Below are positions 34,904 through 43,790 of a stretch of DNA of 64,000 bases, piece after piece. This DNA is from Streptomyces sp. NBC_01232. GTDB lineage: Bacteria > Actinomycetota > Actinomycetes > Streptomycetales > Streptomycetaceae. The notes beneath the pieces were generated by a model. That model did not search any database and was not told the origin of the DNA. It was given only the letters and a program-made list of their open reading frames with translations. Location: assembly GCF_035989885.1 (NCBI RefSeq), contig NZ_CP108518.1, positions 806,001-870,000 on the forward strand, written 5' to 3'. Position numbers and translations under genes: made by a program. The first letter of the stretch is position 1. Every line of letters begins with the position of its first letter.

Positions 34904-36121
34904 TCAGACGCCGACGTAGTTCTCGGCGAACCAGAGCTGGTGTGTTCGGGAGGTGCGCAGCGAACGGAGGCGGGCGCGCCGCAGGGAGGCATGGAAGAAC
35001 GATCCGCCCGAGTGCTCCTGGCCGGGGATCTCGTGCAGCAGTCCGGTCATCCAGTGGGTGAACTCCTGGGAGCGCCAGATGTGTGCCAGCACTCGGGCCG
35101 AGTAGCGGTCGAGTGCGGTGTCGTCCCCTCGGGCGAAGGCCTCGGTCAGGGCTCCTGCCAGGGACTCCGCTGCCAGAATCGCGAGGTTCGCTCCCTTCGC
35201 GGCGGCCGGTGCGGTCAGGCTGGCGGCGTCACCGGCGAGCAGGAGGGAGCCGTGGCGCAGTGGTTCGACGACGTCGCACGCCAGGTCGATGACGCCGCGC
35301 TCGGTGATCCTCCCCCTGCGCAGTGGGCCGTGCTCCACGGCTCGCATCCGCAGGTCGAGCTCGTCCCAGATCCGCTCATCGGACCAGGCGTCGGCGGGGG
35401 TGCCGCGTCGGCACTGGAGGTAGTAGCGCGTGATCTGCGGGCTGCGGGTCATGTGGCCGGCGAAGCCCCGGTCGTGGACGGCGTAGCCGACGGCGTCGAG
35501 GCTGGGTGGCGCTTCGGCGAGCAGGCCGAGCCAGCTCACCCCGTGGTCGTGGTGGTGGCGGACGGTGGCGGCTGGAAGCGAGCGGCGGGCCGCCCCGTGC
35601 CGGCCGTCGCAGCCGGCGACGTACCGGGCAGTCCATCGGGTGGGGCGGTCGTCGTCCGGTTCTCCGGTGATGACGTACGGCCGGGTGCTGTCGGCGTCGT
35701 GCACGGCCAGCGCCTCGGTGCGGAAACGAATCCTCCCGCCGGCATCGAGGTAGCGAGCCAGGAGGTCGGTGACAAGGTTCTGCTGCGGGTAGACGGTGTG
35801 CTGTTCACCGCGGCCGAGGGCGCCGTAGTCGAGGCGGAAGCTGCCCTCCTCGGTGCGGAACTCGCACGTGCCGTGGGTCCGTCCGTGGCGGTGCAGCCCG
35901 TCGGCGAGGCCGTGGCGGTCCAGGATCCGTACGGTGTTCGGCGCGAGGAAGCCGGCTCGCGCACGGGTCTGGATGTGCTGGCGGGTGGCGCGTTCAAGGA
36001 CGACGCAGTCGATCCCGGCAGCGACCAGGAGATTGCCGAGCACCAAGCCTGCGGGGCCGGCGCCGAGTACGACCACGTCGGCCGATTTCTGTAACGCTTG
36101 GAATGTGCGGGTTTCTGTCAT
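34904..36121 (-). CDS. FAD aromatic hydroxylase, PobA-like
   Basis: A 405-residue flavoprotein monooxygenase. The FAD-binding GxGxxG is VVLGAGPAGLVLGNLLVAAG, followed by VLERATRQHIQTRARAGFL, a DG motif in GCDGRHGAARR and the GD motif in LLLAGDAASLTAPAAAKGANL. The order and length match 4-hydroxybenzoate 3-monooxygenase (PobA), which adds a hydroxyl ortho to a phenol using NADPH and O2. The PobA block GDAAH-PPTGAKG is changed here to GDAAS-APAAAKG, so the substrate may differ. TATGAT lies nine bases before the ATG (leaderless layout). Confidence 0.85.
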   Translation of the reverse strand: MTETRTFQALQKSADVVVLGAGPAGLVLGNLLVAAGIDCVVLERATRQHIQTRARAGFLAPNTVRILDRHGLADGLHRHGRTHGTCEFRTEEGSFRLDYGALGRGEQHTVYPQQNLVTDLLARYLDAGGRIRFRTEALAVHDADSTRPYVITGEPDDDRPTRWTARYVAGCDGRHGAARRSLPAATVRHHHDHGVSWLGLLAEAPPSLDAVGYAVHDRGFAGHMTRSPQITRYYLQCRRGTPADAWSDERIWDELDLRMRAVEHGPLRRGRITERGVIDLACDVVEPLRHGSLLLAGDAASLTAPAAAKGANLAILAAESLAGALTEAFARGDDTALDRYSARVLAHIWRSQEFTHWMTGLLHEIPGQEHSGGSFFHASLRRARLRSLRTSRTHQLWFAENYVGV

Positions 36122-36166
36122 GGCGCGGAGATCATAAGCAGGCGAAATCCCGCCGATGATCATCAC

Positions 36167-36533
36167 TCATCCCGATGCACTAATAGAGCGAATATCACCG
36201 GGGCACGATTCATCAAGTTGGGTGCAAGTGCTGTCCGTTGAAATGACCATCAGTCTGGCCGCATGTTTCGTTGTGCCCTTGTTCGCAGGAATGGGTTCTG
36301 GTCCAACTTCTTTACTGCGCACACACGCTGGGCGATGCGAAGGCCGCTCGGGAGGCGTGAGTCGAAGACGAATCTCTGAGGCGGCTGTACAAAGGCCCTG
36401 CACCGACTGACCTCTGCGCGGCTGTCGTCGACCGGCACCGGGTCGATGCGTAATGCGCTCGCCTGCAGGCATCCCCGCCTCTACTCTCGCAAGATCCGGA
36501 AGCAGTCCGGAAGCAGGGAGAGGGCGGGCAAGT
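36167..36533. other. Noncoding stretch between PobA-like and serpin genes
   Basis: I see no convincing gene here. It is noticeably less G/C-rich than its surroundings in the 36167-36330 part, which may mark a promoter region shared by divergent genes. Confidence 0.4.
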
Positions 36534-37727
36534 ATGGTCGGTCACGGCACGGTCAAGGCAATCAACGGACTGGCCGCGCGTTGGGCCGCGACACTGCCCG
36601 ACGACGGCACGGTCATCGCCGCGGCCGGAGTGTGGCCGTTGATCGGTCTCCTCGCCGACGGGGCCGCCGGCCCCGCCCGCAGCGAACTCTCGGCCGCACT
36701 CGGTATCCCGGCGGGCGTCGCCGCAGCGGGAGCACGGGACCTGCTCTCCGCCATGCGTTCGACCCGTGGCCTGAGCACGGCGCTGGGACTGTGGACCCGC
36801 AAGAACCTGCCCGTCGAACCGGCCTGGCTGGACCGCCTGCCCGCCGACGTGCACGGGCAGCTCACCGGCGACGCCGTCGGCGATCAGCAGCGCCTCGACG
36901 CCTGGGCAGACAGGTGCACGGACGGGCAGATAGCCGCGATGCCGATCACGGTGGACGACGAGACCCTGCTCGTGTCAGCGAGCGCCATGGCCCTCCGCAC
37001 CGACTGGATCCGGCCCTTTACCGCGGGTCGGATGGCAGCCGAGTCAGGGCCCTGGCACGGCAAGGACCTGGCCGGCCTGCACCGCAGCAGCAGTCTGCTG
37101 AACCGGATCGGCGTCGCGGACTCGGCAAGCGGCCTCCTCACCGAGCTTCAGGTCATCGGCGCCCACGGCATCGACGTTCACCTGTACCTCGGAACACCTG
37201 AAGCCACCGCAGGCCAGGTACTGACTGCCGCCGTGGCTACACTCCACGACCGCCGGGCCGTGGTACCCGGGGATCACCTCCCTTACGGCGCCCCGGGCCC
37301 CGGGCTGTCCGTGAACCGCGTCCCCAGCGAGGACGGCAGCCCGATGCTCCGCGTGTCCACCGTGCCGTTCACCGTCAACGCCTCCCACAACCTGCTCGAC
37401 CGTGCCGACCTGTTCGGCCTGCGCGCGGCGAAGGACGCCTCGCAGGGCCAATTCCCCGGCATCAGTGCCGAACCGCTGGCCATCCGGCAAGCCGTGCAGA
37501 CGATGACGGCCACCTTCGGGGCGCACGGCTTCCGCTCCGCAGCCGTCACCGCCTTCTCCGCACGTGCCGGCGGCGCCCCGTACCACCCCTTCCGGGCCCG
37601 CGAGATCTCAGTCCGTTTCGACCGTCCCTTCGGGTTCCTCGCCCTGCACCGCACGTCTCGGCTCGTCCTCAACGCAGGCTGGGTCACCGACCCCGACCCC
37701 TTCCGGGAAACCTCCTACGACTGGTGA
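36534..37727 (+). CDS. Serpin-family protein
   Basis: A 397-residue protein with the serpin pattern: helical N-terminal part (IAAAGVWPLIGLLADGAAGPA), a strand-rich middle, and a C-terminal block FDRPFGFLALHRTSRLVLNAGWV that matches the conserved serpin end. The candidate hinge and reactive loop lies just before it (AAVTAFSARAGGAPYHPFRA). Serpins trap serine proteases by covalent insertion. No signal peptide is seen from the ATG at 36534, so it may act inside the cell. A longer frame starts at 36453. Serpins are sporadic in bacteria, so transfer is possible. Confidence 0.8.
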   Translation: MVGHGTVKAINGLAARWAATLPDDGTVIAAAGVWPLIGLLADGAAGPARSELSAALGIPAGVAAAGARDLLSAMRSTRGLSTALGLWTRKNLPVEPAWLDRLPADVHGQLTGDAVGDQQRLDAWADRCTDGQIAAMPITVDDETLLVSASAMALRTDWIRPFTAGRMAAESGPWHGKDLAGLHRSSSLLNRIGVADSASGLLTELQVIGAHGIDVHLYLGTPEATAGQVLTAAVATLHDRRAVVPGDHLPYGAPGPGLSVNRVPSEDGSPMLRVSTVPFTVNASHNLLDRADLFGLRAAKDASQGQFPGISAEPLAIRQAVQTMTATFGAHGFRSAAVTAFSARAGGAPYHPFRAREISVRFDRPFGFLALHRTSRLVLNAGWVTDPDPFRETSYDW

Positions 37728-37815
37728 CCGGAGCGCGCCGGACTGGACCAGACTGGACCGGACCGGACTCGAGGGAGCGGGCCTCACGAGCTGACAGGCT
37801 CCCCGGCTGACGAGC

Positions 37816-39003
37816 TCAGGCGTCGATGTCCAGGTCGAAGGCCGTCTGGACGTCGACGCAGACGACCTCTCCGGAGGCGGACCGGCCCACCCACACCGGG
37901 TAGACGCCGTCGCCCCCCGTGCAGAAGACCGCCAGGTCCGCGCCCAGGTCGCCGCCGTCGAGATGCATGCCGGCTACGGAATCCGTGAGCTTGTCGGCCT
38001 CCGGGGAGCCGCGCCAGTTCGACCGCTCCAGCTGGTCCCGCAGGTCCTGCCAGACCCCGGCATCGCCGAAGGCGCCCGTTGCCCCGTCCGTGTCGAAGCC
38101 GAATGCCTCTCCGGAACGGAGCCGGAGCGTGTCGTCACGCGGCCCGAGCGCCATCTCCCAGACCGCCACGGGGGCGTCGCCGATCTGCATCCGGACGGCC
38201 AGGACGTCCTCGTAGGACCCGTACCCCTGATCCGCGACCTCGACCAGGGCCGCCTTCACCCGGTACGTGCCCGGCGGCACGGCCACCGTGATCCTCGGCT
38301 CCCTGTCCCAGCTCTGCGGGCAGGCCACCGCCAGCACCCCGCTCGGCACACGTACGCTGCCGCACGGGACCGGATCGAGGACCGTCAGCCCGGGGATATG
38401 GGTACCGGGCCGGAAAACCCGGTCGAAGTCGGTGGACCCGAGCAGCCGGGAGGGCTCCCGGCGCCAGCCGGACGCCTCGGAGACCAGCTGTGCGGCGACC
38501 CAGTCCGGCAGTGCGTCCGCGACCGGGAGTCCCGGCCAGTCGTCGAAGCCCGGGCGGGCCGTCCAGAGGTCCTCATCGGCCACCGCCACCTCGGCCTCCA
38601 GGGAGGCACCGCGCATGCCCTCGGGCTGGTGCGAGATGCGCGCGGTTCCGTCGGCGGCCAGGTCCACCGACGTCCGGGGAGCGTCCACATCGAACTCCGC
38701 CGTCCGCCCGTCCTGGTACTGCCGCACGAGCAGGCTCCGTATCAGCAGCCGCCGCTCGTCGGTGAGCAGCCGCAGCTCGGTCTCGGCGGTCCGGCGGCCG
38801 TGCTCGTCGTACGCCCAGGTGTCGAGGACCCCGGCCTGCCACGCCACCATCCTTACCCCGAGCGGGACTTCGCGACCCGGTGCGCGATGGACCACCACGT
38901 ACGGAAGGCCGGCGGCATCGCGGGCACGTGCCTCCCCGGGGGACAGCTCGCGGCCACCGGTCCGGGACGCCGCGTCCCAGGACTCCGCGAACGTCGCCGT
39001 CAT
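37816..39003 (-). CDS. DUF4241 protein, first of a tandem pair
   Basis: A 395-residue soluble protein. The C-terminal half has the DUF4241 blocks (VRVPSGVLAVACP, VAVPPGTYRVKAALVEVAD, VAVWEMALGPRD, and GDGVYPVWVGRSASGEVVCV). The N-terminal half repeats the same pattern more loosely (DAAGLPYVVVHRAPGREVPL). It is a clear paralogue of the next gene upstream. I use the ATG at 39003, with GAGGCGACG before it; an ATG at 39021 would overlap the neighbour by eight bases. The role of the family is not known. Confidence 0.8.
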   Translation of the reverse strand: MTATFAESWDAASRTGGRELSPGEARARDAAGLPYVVVHRAPGREVPLGVRMVAWQAGVLDTWAYDEHGRRTAETELRLLTDERRLLIRSLLVRQYQDGRTAEFDVDAPRTSVDLAADGTARISHQPEGMRGASLEAEVAVADEDLWTARPGFDDWPGLPVADALPDWVAAQLVSEASGWRREPSRLLGSTDFDRVFRPGTHIPGLTVLDPVPCGSVRVPSGVLAVACPQSWDREPRITVAVPPGTYRVKAALVEVADQGYGSYEDVLAVRMQIGDAPVAVWEMALGPRDDTLRLRSGEAFGFDTDGATGAFGDAGVWQDLRDQLERSNWRGSPEADKLTDSVAGMHLDGGDLGADLAVFCTGGDGVYPVWVGRSASGEVVCVDVQTAFDLDIDA

Positions 39004-39013
39004 GCACGTCGCC

Positions 39014-40333
39014 TCAGGCATCGGCGGTGACTCCGTCCCGCTCCGGGAGCAGCTCGGGCATCCCTTCCACCAGCACCACGACGGCGACCACCTGGCCGGC
39101 GTCGGAACGGCCGACCCACACGGGGTGGGTACCGTCCCCGGTCGTGGCGAAGGCCATGAGTTCGCCGCCGGAAGCCTCGTCCCAGGTGCGCTGCATGAAC
39201 ATGGAGCTGTCGTCGAGGCCCTCGAAACCGTCCAGGTCCGGCTCCCCCCGGATCAGCCCCCGCTCGAAGAGGGTGATGAGCGGCTCCCAGGCCCCGGCGT
39301 CGGCGAAGCAGCCGGTGGCGCCGTCGGTGGAGAAGCCGGCTATCTGGTCCTCGATGAACAGCCGGGGATCGTCGTCCGGACCGAGGGCCATCTCCCAGGT
39401 CGCCGCGGGGGTCTCGCTGACGCGGAGGCGGACGGCCGTGGGTGCCGTGGTCGTGACCTCGGCGTCATCCCACATGCAGTGGTAGCTGTAGCGGACCCGC
39501 GCCTCGTCGAGTACGTACGTTCCGGGCGGGACGGGGACCGTGATGTGCGGCCCGTCGCTGTGGTCGATGTCAGGGCCGGAGACGGCCAGCAGCCCGCTGG
39601 GCACGCGCAGGGTGCCGACCTGGCTCGCCTCCACGACGGTCATCTCGGGGTGGTAGCCGTCGGTCACGCGGACCCCGGGCCGGAACAGTTCGTTGATCGG
39701 CCCGGGCTGCGCGGGGCGCGGCGGACGCCAGCAGGTGGCGGGGGCGTCTGTGCCACCGGACTCGGCCGCCTCGGCCGCCTCGACTGCCCCGGCGACCTCT
39801 GCCGCCGCCTCGAAGGCCGGCGGCTCAGTGAGCCCGTGCATCCGGGCCGAGAGCAGCGGCCACTCCCCGAAGGCCGGGCGGTCCGTCCAGCGCTCGTCCT
39901 CGCTGAGGCGAGGAGAGGTGACGTACGAACCCCCGCCCTTCCCCCGGGACTCCTCCGTCCGCCGGCCCCTCCCGTCCGGGAAGAGGTCCACGGTGATGCG
40001 CGGGCACGCCTCGTCGAACTCCGGCATCTCCGGGCCGGTGTACTTCCAGTCGACGGTGTACCGGCGCATGAGCCGCGCCGGGTCGTCCAGCAGCCGCATG
40101 TCCAGGTCGTAGGTGCGGCGGCCCTGGGCGTCGTAGACCCACAGCCCGACGTAGCGGTCGCGCCAGGAGACGAGCCGGACCTCCAGCGGAGCCGGACGGC
40201 CCGGCTCCCGGTACACCACCACGTACGGAAGCCCGGCGGCATCCCGCTCGCCGGCCTCTCCTGCGGATATCGGCCGCCAGGGCGCACGGGCCTTGAGATC
40301 CCACGCCTGTGCGTACCCCACCTCGACGACCAT
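39014..40333 (-). CDS. DUF4241 protein, second of a tandem pair
   Basis: A 439-residue relative of the protein at 37816-39003, with the same layout: LPYVVVYREPGRPAPLEVRLV in the first half and LRVPSGLLAVSGPDIDHSDG, VPVPPGTYVLDEARV, TWEMALGPDDD and THPVWVGRSDAGQVVAVVV in the second. It has an extra alanine/glutamate-rich insert (AEVAGAVEAAEAAESGG). GGGAG precedes the ATG by six bases. It is ten bases from the next gene, so the two are one operon, probably from a gene duplication. Confidence 0.8.
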   Translation of the reverse strand: MVVEVGYAQAWDLKARAPWRPISAGEAGERDAAGLPYVVVYREPGRPAPLEVRLVSWRDRYVGLWVYDAQGRRTYDLDMRLLDDPARLMRRYTVDWKYTGPEMPEFDEACPRITVDLFPDGRGRRTEESRGKGGGSYVTSPRLSEDERWTDRPAFGEWPLLSARMHGLTEPPAFEAAAEVAGAVEAAEAAESGGTDAPATCWRPPRPAQPGPINELFRPGVRVTDGYHPEMTVVEASQVGTLRVPSGLLAVSGPDIDHSDGPHITVPVPPGTYVLDEARVRYSYHCMWDDAEVTTTAPTAVRLRVSETPAATWEMALGPDDDPRLFIEDQIAGFSTDGATGCFADAGAWEPLITLFERGLIRGEPDLDGFEGLDDSSMFMQRTWDEASGGELMAFATTGDGTHPVWVGRSDAGQVVAVVVLVEGMPELLPERDGVTADA

Positions 40334-40580
40334 GGCCGCTCCCTGCTCCTGTGTACTCGCCCTGCCTGTGTGCTGAGCTGCAAGGTATCCGCCGGCTGTG
40401 ACAACGGCCCTACCTGGCCCGGTATCGGGCCGGCCGGGCCAGCGGGCATCCGGCTCCAGCGGCGCGGAGTTCCTCGACGGAAGTCGTCCGGAAAGCGTCG
40501 GGGCCTCGTCGAGGCAACCCGCTTCCGTGCAGCGGCGTCCAACTCCGTAGCGGACGGTTGCACATCACCCGGGAGGACAC

Positions 40581-40901
40581 GTGGCGACGAAGGACGAGAC
40601 GACGGACGCGGCGGGGGAGAAGGACCGCGAAAGGTGGATGGCGCGCTTCCAAGTACGGCTGGCCACGCAGCCGGGCGTGGACCGCGCCGTCGTCCTGCAG
40701 GCGGTCAAGGAGGTCACGGCGCACTGCGCGGAAACGGGAGAGCACCCGCGGACTGCCTTCGGTGACCCGGACGCCCATGCCGTAGAGGCCGCAGCGCGAC
40801 TGGTGCCGGCCGAGCAGGCGGAGCGCGCGGGGCGGCACGGCGCCGTGGTGAACAGGCTCGACTCCGTGCTGAAGAGGGCCCGGGACGTCGCCGGGCTGTG
40901 A
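40581..40901 (+). CDS. Small HAAS-like protein
   Basis: A 106-residue soluble helical protein with ELAVLQAVKEVTAH-like spacing (VLQAVKEVTAHCAETGEHPRTAF) followed by GDPDAHAVEAA, which resembles the HAAS signalling domain often found with anti-sigma or membrane regulators. There is no membrane helix here. The GTG follows a strong GGAGGACAC. Function unknown. Confidence 0.6.
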   Translation: MATKDETTDAAGEKDRERWMARFQVRLATQPGVDRAVVLQAVKEVTAHCAETGEHPRTAFGDPDAHAVEAAARLVPAEQAERAGRHGAVVNRLDSVLKRARDVAGL

Positions 40902-41059
40902 GCGGTCGAAGCGGCTTCTGCCACACGGCTCGGTGCACGGGTTCGTTCCGACAGGGCTTCCAGCCGTCGAAGCGCGGCCGGCGACGCAGTCGGCGGGCGG
41001 AGCGGCGGAGTCGGTGACCGATCCGGCTGCGCGCGTCCTGCTGGTGACGGGCGGCGCCT

Positions 41060-41401
41060 TCAGTTCCGGAGGCGCGTGCCGGCGGCGAGCACGCCCACCG
41101 CAGTGGCGATGCCCAGCCCCCAGGCCACGGCCGTACCCACACTGCCCAGGGCCACCGGACTCCCCAGCATCCAGCCGTACAGCACGGGCGCGTAGAGCAG
41201 CAGAACGGCGGTCGGCAGCGGCACCACCACGGCGAACACCTCGGTGCAGCCGAACGGTTGGACACGGCCGCCGGGGACGGACAGGGCCCGCTTCACCAAC
41301 CGGTACAGGCGGGCCGACGCCAGCAGCGCCATTACCGCGAGCCCCGCGGGGTACCACCGGCCGCCGGCCATCCAAGCCGCCAGATAGTCCATCCTCCGCA
41401 T
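41060..41401 (-). CDS. Small membrane protein of unknown function
   Basis: About 113 residues with three hydrophobic helices (WYPAGLAVMALLASARL, VFAVVVPLPTAVLLLY and LGSVGTAVAWGLGIATAVGV). I do not recognise its family. The ATG at 41401 is used; an in-frame ATG at 41392 has GGAGG immediately before it, too close to act. A plus-strand frame over 41400-41660 has protein-like codon use but no start, and is not called. Confidence 0.5.
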   Translation of the reverse strand: MRRMDYLAAWMAGGRWYPAGLAVMALLASARLYRLVKRALSVPGGRVQPFGCTEVFAVVVPLPTAVLLLYAPVLYGWMLGSPVALGSVGTAVAWGLGIATAVGVLAAGTRLRN

Positions 41402-41681
41402 TATGCCGGGCGAAGCGCTTTCGGAGAGCGGGTGCTGGAGGGTGTCGACGGCTGGACGGTGGCCACGGACGGCACCGGGTGGATCGCGGTCGGGGTGGCC
41501 GGGGACACCGGTGCGAGCGGCGCCGCCCGGCTTGCCGGCCATCTCTGCGTTGATGTCGCCGGACGGGGCCGGGGCGTGACCGGCGGCCCGGTGGCCGATG
41601 CCCACAGCGGCGGGCGCAGCAGGCGGGCATCGGGGGCATGTGCGGCGTTCACGCCACGGTGAAGCGGTGCGGGAGCTGGGG

Positions 41682-42734
41682 TCAGCAGGAGGGCAAAGAG
41701 GCCTTGGTGGTGTCGACGTAGACGGCTGGGATGTATTCGCCGGTCGACATGCGGTACCACAATCCGTTGCGCTCGGCCGGGCCCTCGTACGCGCCCAGCG
41801 AGATGCGGCGCCCGACGACCTGGCACAGCACGACGATGTCCTGGCCGATGTCATAACCGTGTCCAGTGGCCGACCCCCGGCCGTCGTCGCTGTCCGTGTA
41901 GTCGGCATAGGCCTGTACGAGGGTCGTTCCGCGGTTGTCGGACCAGGTGATGCGCGAGAGGTACCAACCGGGCTTCGAGTCAGTTGTCGGGTCCACGGCC
42001 GGCTGCCTCAGCCTCGGAGACGATTCCTTTGGAGTCCGCGTAGCAGGTGTGGTGTTGCCTCCGTCTCCCGCGCCGGCGGAGGTGCGGGTGCCGGGCCGGC
42101 TCGGTGCGGACGAGCCCGAGTTGCTGACCTGTGGGGCCGCCCCGGCCGACTGCCCCTCGCCCTTCGCGGCGCCGAAGCCCTGGAGAACCAGAATCCCGCC
42201 TCCGACGGCGGCCACGACAACGACCGCTGCGGCTAAGGCCAGGAGACGCTTCCGTCTCCTCTGCCCCGCTGCGTGTTCGACCGTCGATCCCTCGGTAGTA
42301 ACGCCGTTGGCCAACTGTCGCATGGCCTCCTCGTCCGTCGTGGCCTCGACCGTCTCCCCCACCGCGTCCTCGGTGTCGACGGGCGTGGGTCCGAGGTAGT
42401 GGTCGCCCGGATCCCCTCCACACCGGCGGTAGCCCTCGGCCCAGAGACGCACCAGCTCCTCGGTTCCCGGGATGCCTTTGACTTTTGCGCACACTCGTAC
42501 GAAGGAATTGACCTGCTCCCACTTCGGTCGTTTGTTCACCCCCTCACCGACAAGGCCGTGGAAGGTTCCTACCGAGAATCCGTCGAGCTCCGGCATGTCT
42601 GCGGCTATCACTGCGCTCTCACGCGCCAGAACCGCGAAGCTCGTCACCTTTCCGCTCTTCCGTAGGGCGTTCAGGGCCACCCGGTACTGGTCCCAGCGCC
42701 GGGCCGCGCCCAGCAGTTCGCGCCATGTTCCCAA
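41682..42734 (-). CDS. HTH-like protein with a transmembrane helix (module 2)
   Basis: A 350-residue protein. The N-terminal 130 residues look like an Xre-type DNA-binding or recruitment domain (VTSFAVLARESAVIAADMPE, DGFSVGTFHGLVGEGVNKRP). A single transmembrane helix follows a basic RRRKRLL (LALAAAVVVVAAVGGGILVL), and the outer part ends in a 100-residue domain with a C-terminal cysteine. This puts an HTH-like domain inside and a sensor outside. I chose TTG at 42734 with AAGGAG nine bases upstream; the frame is open to 42851. It diverges from the small membrane protein at 43031. Confidence 0.68.
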   Translation of the reverse strand: MGTWRELLGAARRWDQYRVALNALRKSGKVTSFAVLARESAVIAADMPELDGFSVGTFHGLVGEGVNKRPKWEQVNSFVRVCAKVKGIPGTEELVRLWAEGYRRCGGDPGDHYLGPTPVDTEDAVGETVEATTDEEAMRQLANGVTTEGSTVEHAAGQRRRKRLLALAAAVVVVAAVGGGILVLQGFGAAKGEGQSAGAAPQVSNSGSSAPSRPGTRTSAGAGDGGNTTPATRTPKESSPRLRQPAVDPTTDSKPGWYLSRITWSDNRGTTLVQAYADYTDSDDGRGSATGHGYDIGQDIVVLCQVVGRRISLGAYEGPAERNGLWYRMSTGEYIPAVYVDTTKASLPSC

Positions 42735-42985
42735 TGTGCGCCGCTCCTTTGCGACTTGGCCGAAGTCCAAGCATCCCCCACAGGGGGTGTCGTCCCATTC
42801 AGTTCTCTGCACATCAGGAGGTCGATTCTGTTCAGGAACGTTCAGTCGCACCTCTCACCTGCATGAACGCACTGAACGACGGCCATGAAGATCCTTGGTT
42901 TTCCAAGATTCTTTTGGGTTTCGAACTACTTGGAGGACCGGTCGCGGGCCGAGTTGTCTGAACTCAGGCCGCCACGCGGGCGGCA

Positions 42986-43006
42986 CCCCCTCCCTATCGG
43001 AGGGGG
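42986..43006. promoter_or_regulatory. Small 8-bp hairpin ahead of the small membrane gene
   Basis: CCCCCTCC and its complement flank five bases, 25 bp before the start at 43031. It could hide the ribosome site or act as an attenuator; function unknown. Confidence 0.35.
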
Positions 43007-43030
43007 ACAGAGAAGGACGGTTCACCACCC

Positions 43031-43324
43031 ATGCCCAACCAGACAGTCAACCCGCCGACCCCCACCCACACGCAGGGCCCCCCGGTCCCGGCGACGCCCC
43101 AGGGCGCGACGATGCCCGTGGAAACGGACGGACCTTCCCGGACCGAGAAGGTGATGGCGCTCGTGATCGCGATTCTGTGCGGGACCGTCGGCGCGCTCCT
43201 CGCCTTCCTCATCACCCGCCACCTGGAGGCGACCTCGCTCGTCGCCGTCGGCTCGTCCGGCCTCAGCTTCCTGGGCGTCACGGGGCTGGTGAGGTACATC
43301 GAGGAGAAGCTCGGCGTGCTGTAG
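43031..43324 (+). CDS. Small two-helix membrane protein (module 2)
   Basis: A 97-residue protein with a proline-rich start (VNPPTPTHTQGPPVPATPQG), a strong helix (VMALVIAILCGTVGALLAFLI) and a second weaker hydrophobic stretch (LVAVGSSGLSFLGVTGLV), then RYIEEKLGVL. It is divergent from the HTH-like membrane protein. Two internal starts are possible; 43031 is the first with AAGGAC upstream. Its shape resembles holin-like proteins, but activity is not shown. Confidence 0.6.
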   Translation: MPNQTVNPPTPTHTQGPPVPATPQGATMPVETDGPSRTEKVMALVIAILCGTVGALLAFLITRHLEATSLVAVGSSGLSFLGVTGLVRYIEEKLGVL

Positions 43325-43415
43325 CCCGCAACTGCCGACACGGCCGTGGTGCCGCCGCCCGGCACAGGGGCGCGGCACCACGGCCGCCGGCTTCGCCGAT
43401 GGTTCGGGGGCGGCC

Positions 43416-43790
43416 GTGTCGCTGCCCGGACGGGCCGGCCGCACCCTGGGCGGGGAGCAGGAGCAGCGCGGCCTGGAGCGAAGCCGCTGGTGCGCGTCGG
43501 CTTCGTGGTCGCCGGAGCCCGGTCCGGGCGCGACGAGGTGGCAGGACGATGCGGTGTCGCTGGATGCGGAAGCCGAGTCGGTGTGCCGGGCAGCCGCCGC
43601 CAGCCCGAGCCTCACCCCAGAAGCCTTGGAGGCCCTCCTCGCCAACCCCCGCACCGCCCGGGGCGCCGCGGCCAACCCGTCCCTCCCCGCCTCCCGCACG
43701 CACGCACTCCTCGACCGCTGCCTGGACGGCGCAGCGGTCAGGCGCGGCCCAGCAGCGCCACGCCCGCGGCGGTGTCTTCCCGGGCGGTGA
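43416..43790 (+). CDS. Possible leucine-rich-variant repeat fragment
   Basis: Codons 48-110 read LTPEALEALLANPRTARGAA and ANPSLPASRTHALLDRCLDG, which is the spacing of LRV-type repeats seen in actinomycete proteins. The frame overlaps the 3' end of the convergent DUF2236 gene by 53 bases and has no clear start or ribosome site. It may be a fragment of a longer gene. Confidence 0.3.
   Translation: MSLPGRAGRTLGGEQEQRGLERSRWCASASWSPEPGPGATRWQDDAVSLDAEAESVCRAAAASPSLTPEALEALLANPRTARGAAANPSLPASRTHALLDRCLDGAAVRRGPAAPRPRRCLPGR

Noticed and set aside
41400..41660. Plus-strand frame reading VLEGVDGWTVATDGTGWIAV
   Set aside because: Codon use is plausible but no start, ribosome site or known domain supports a gene.
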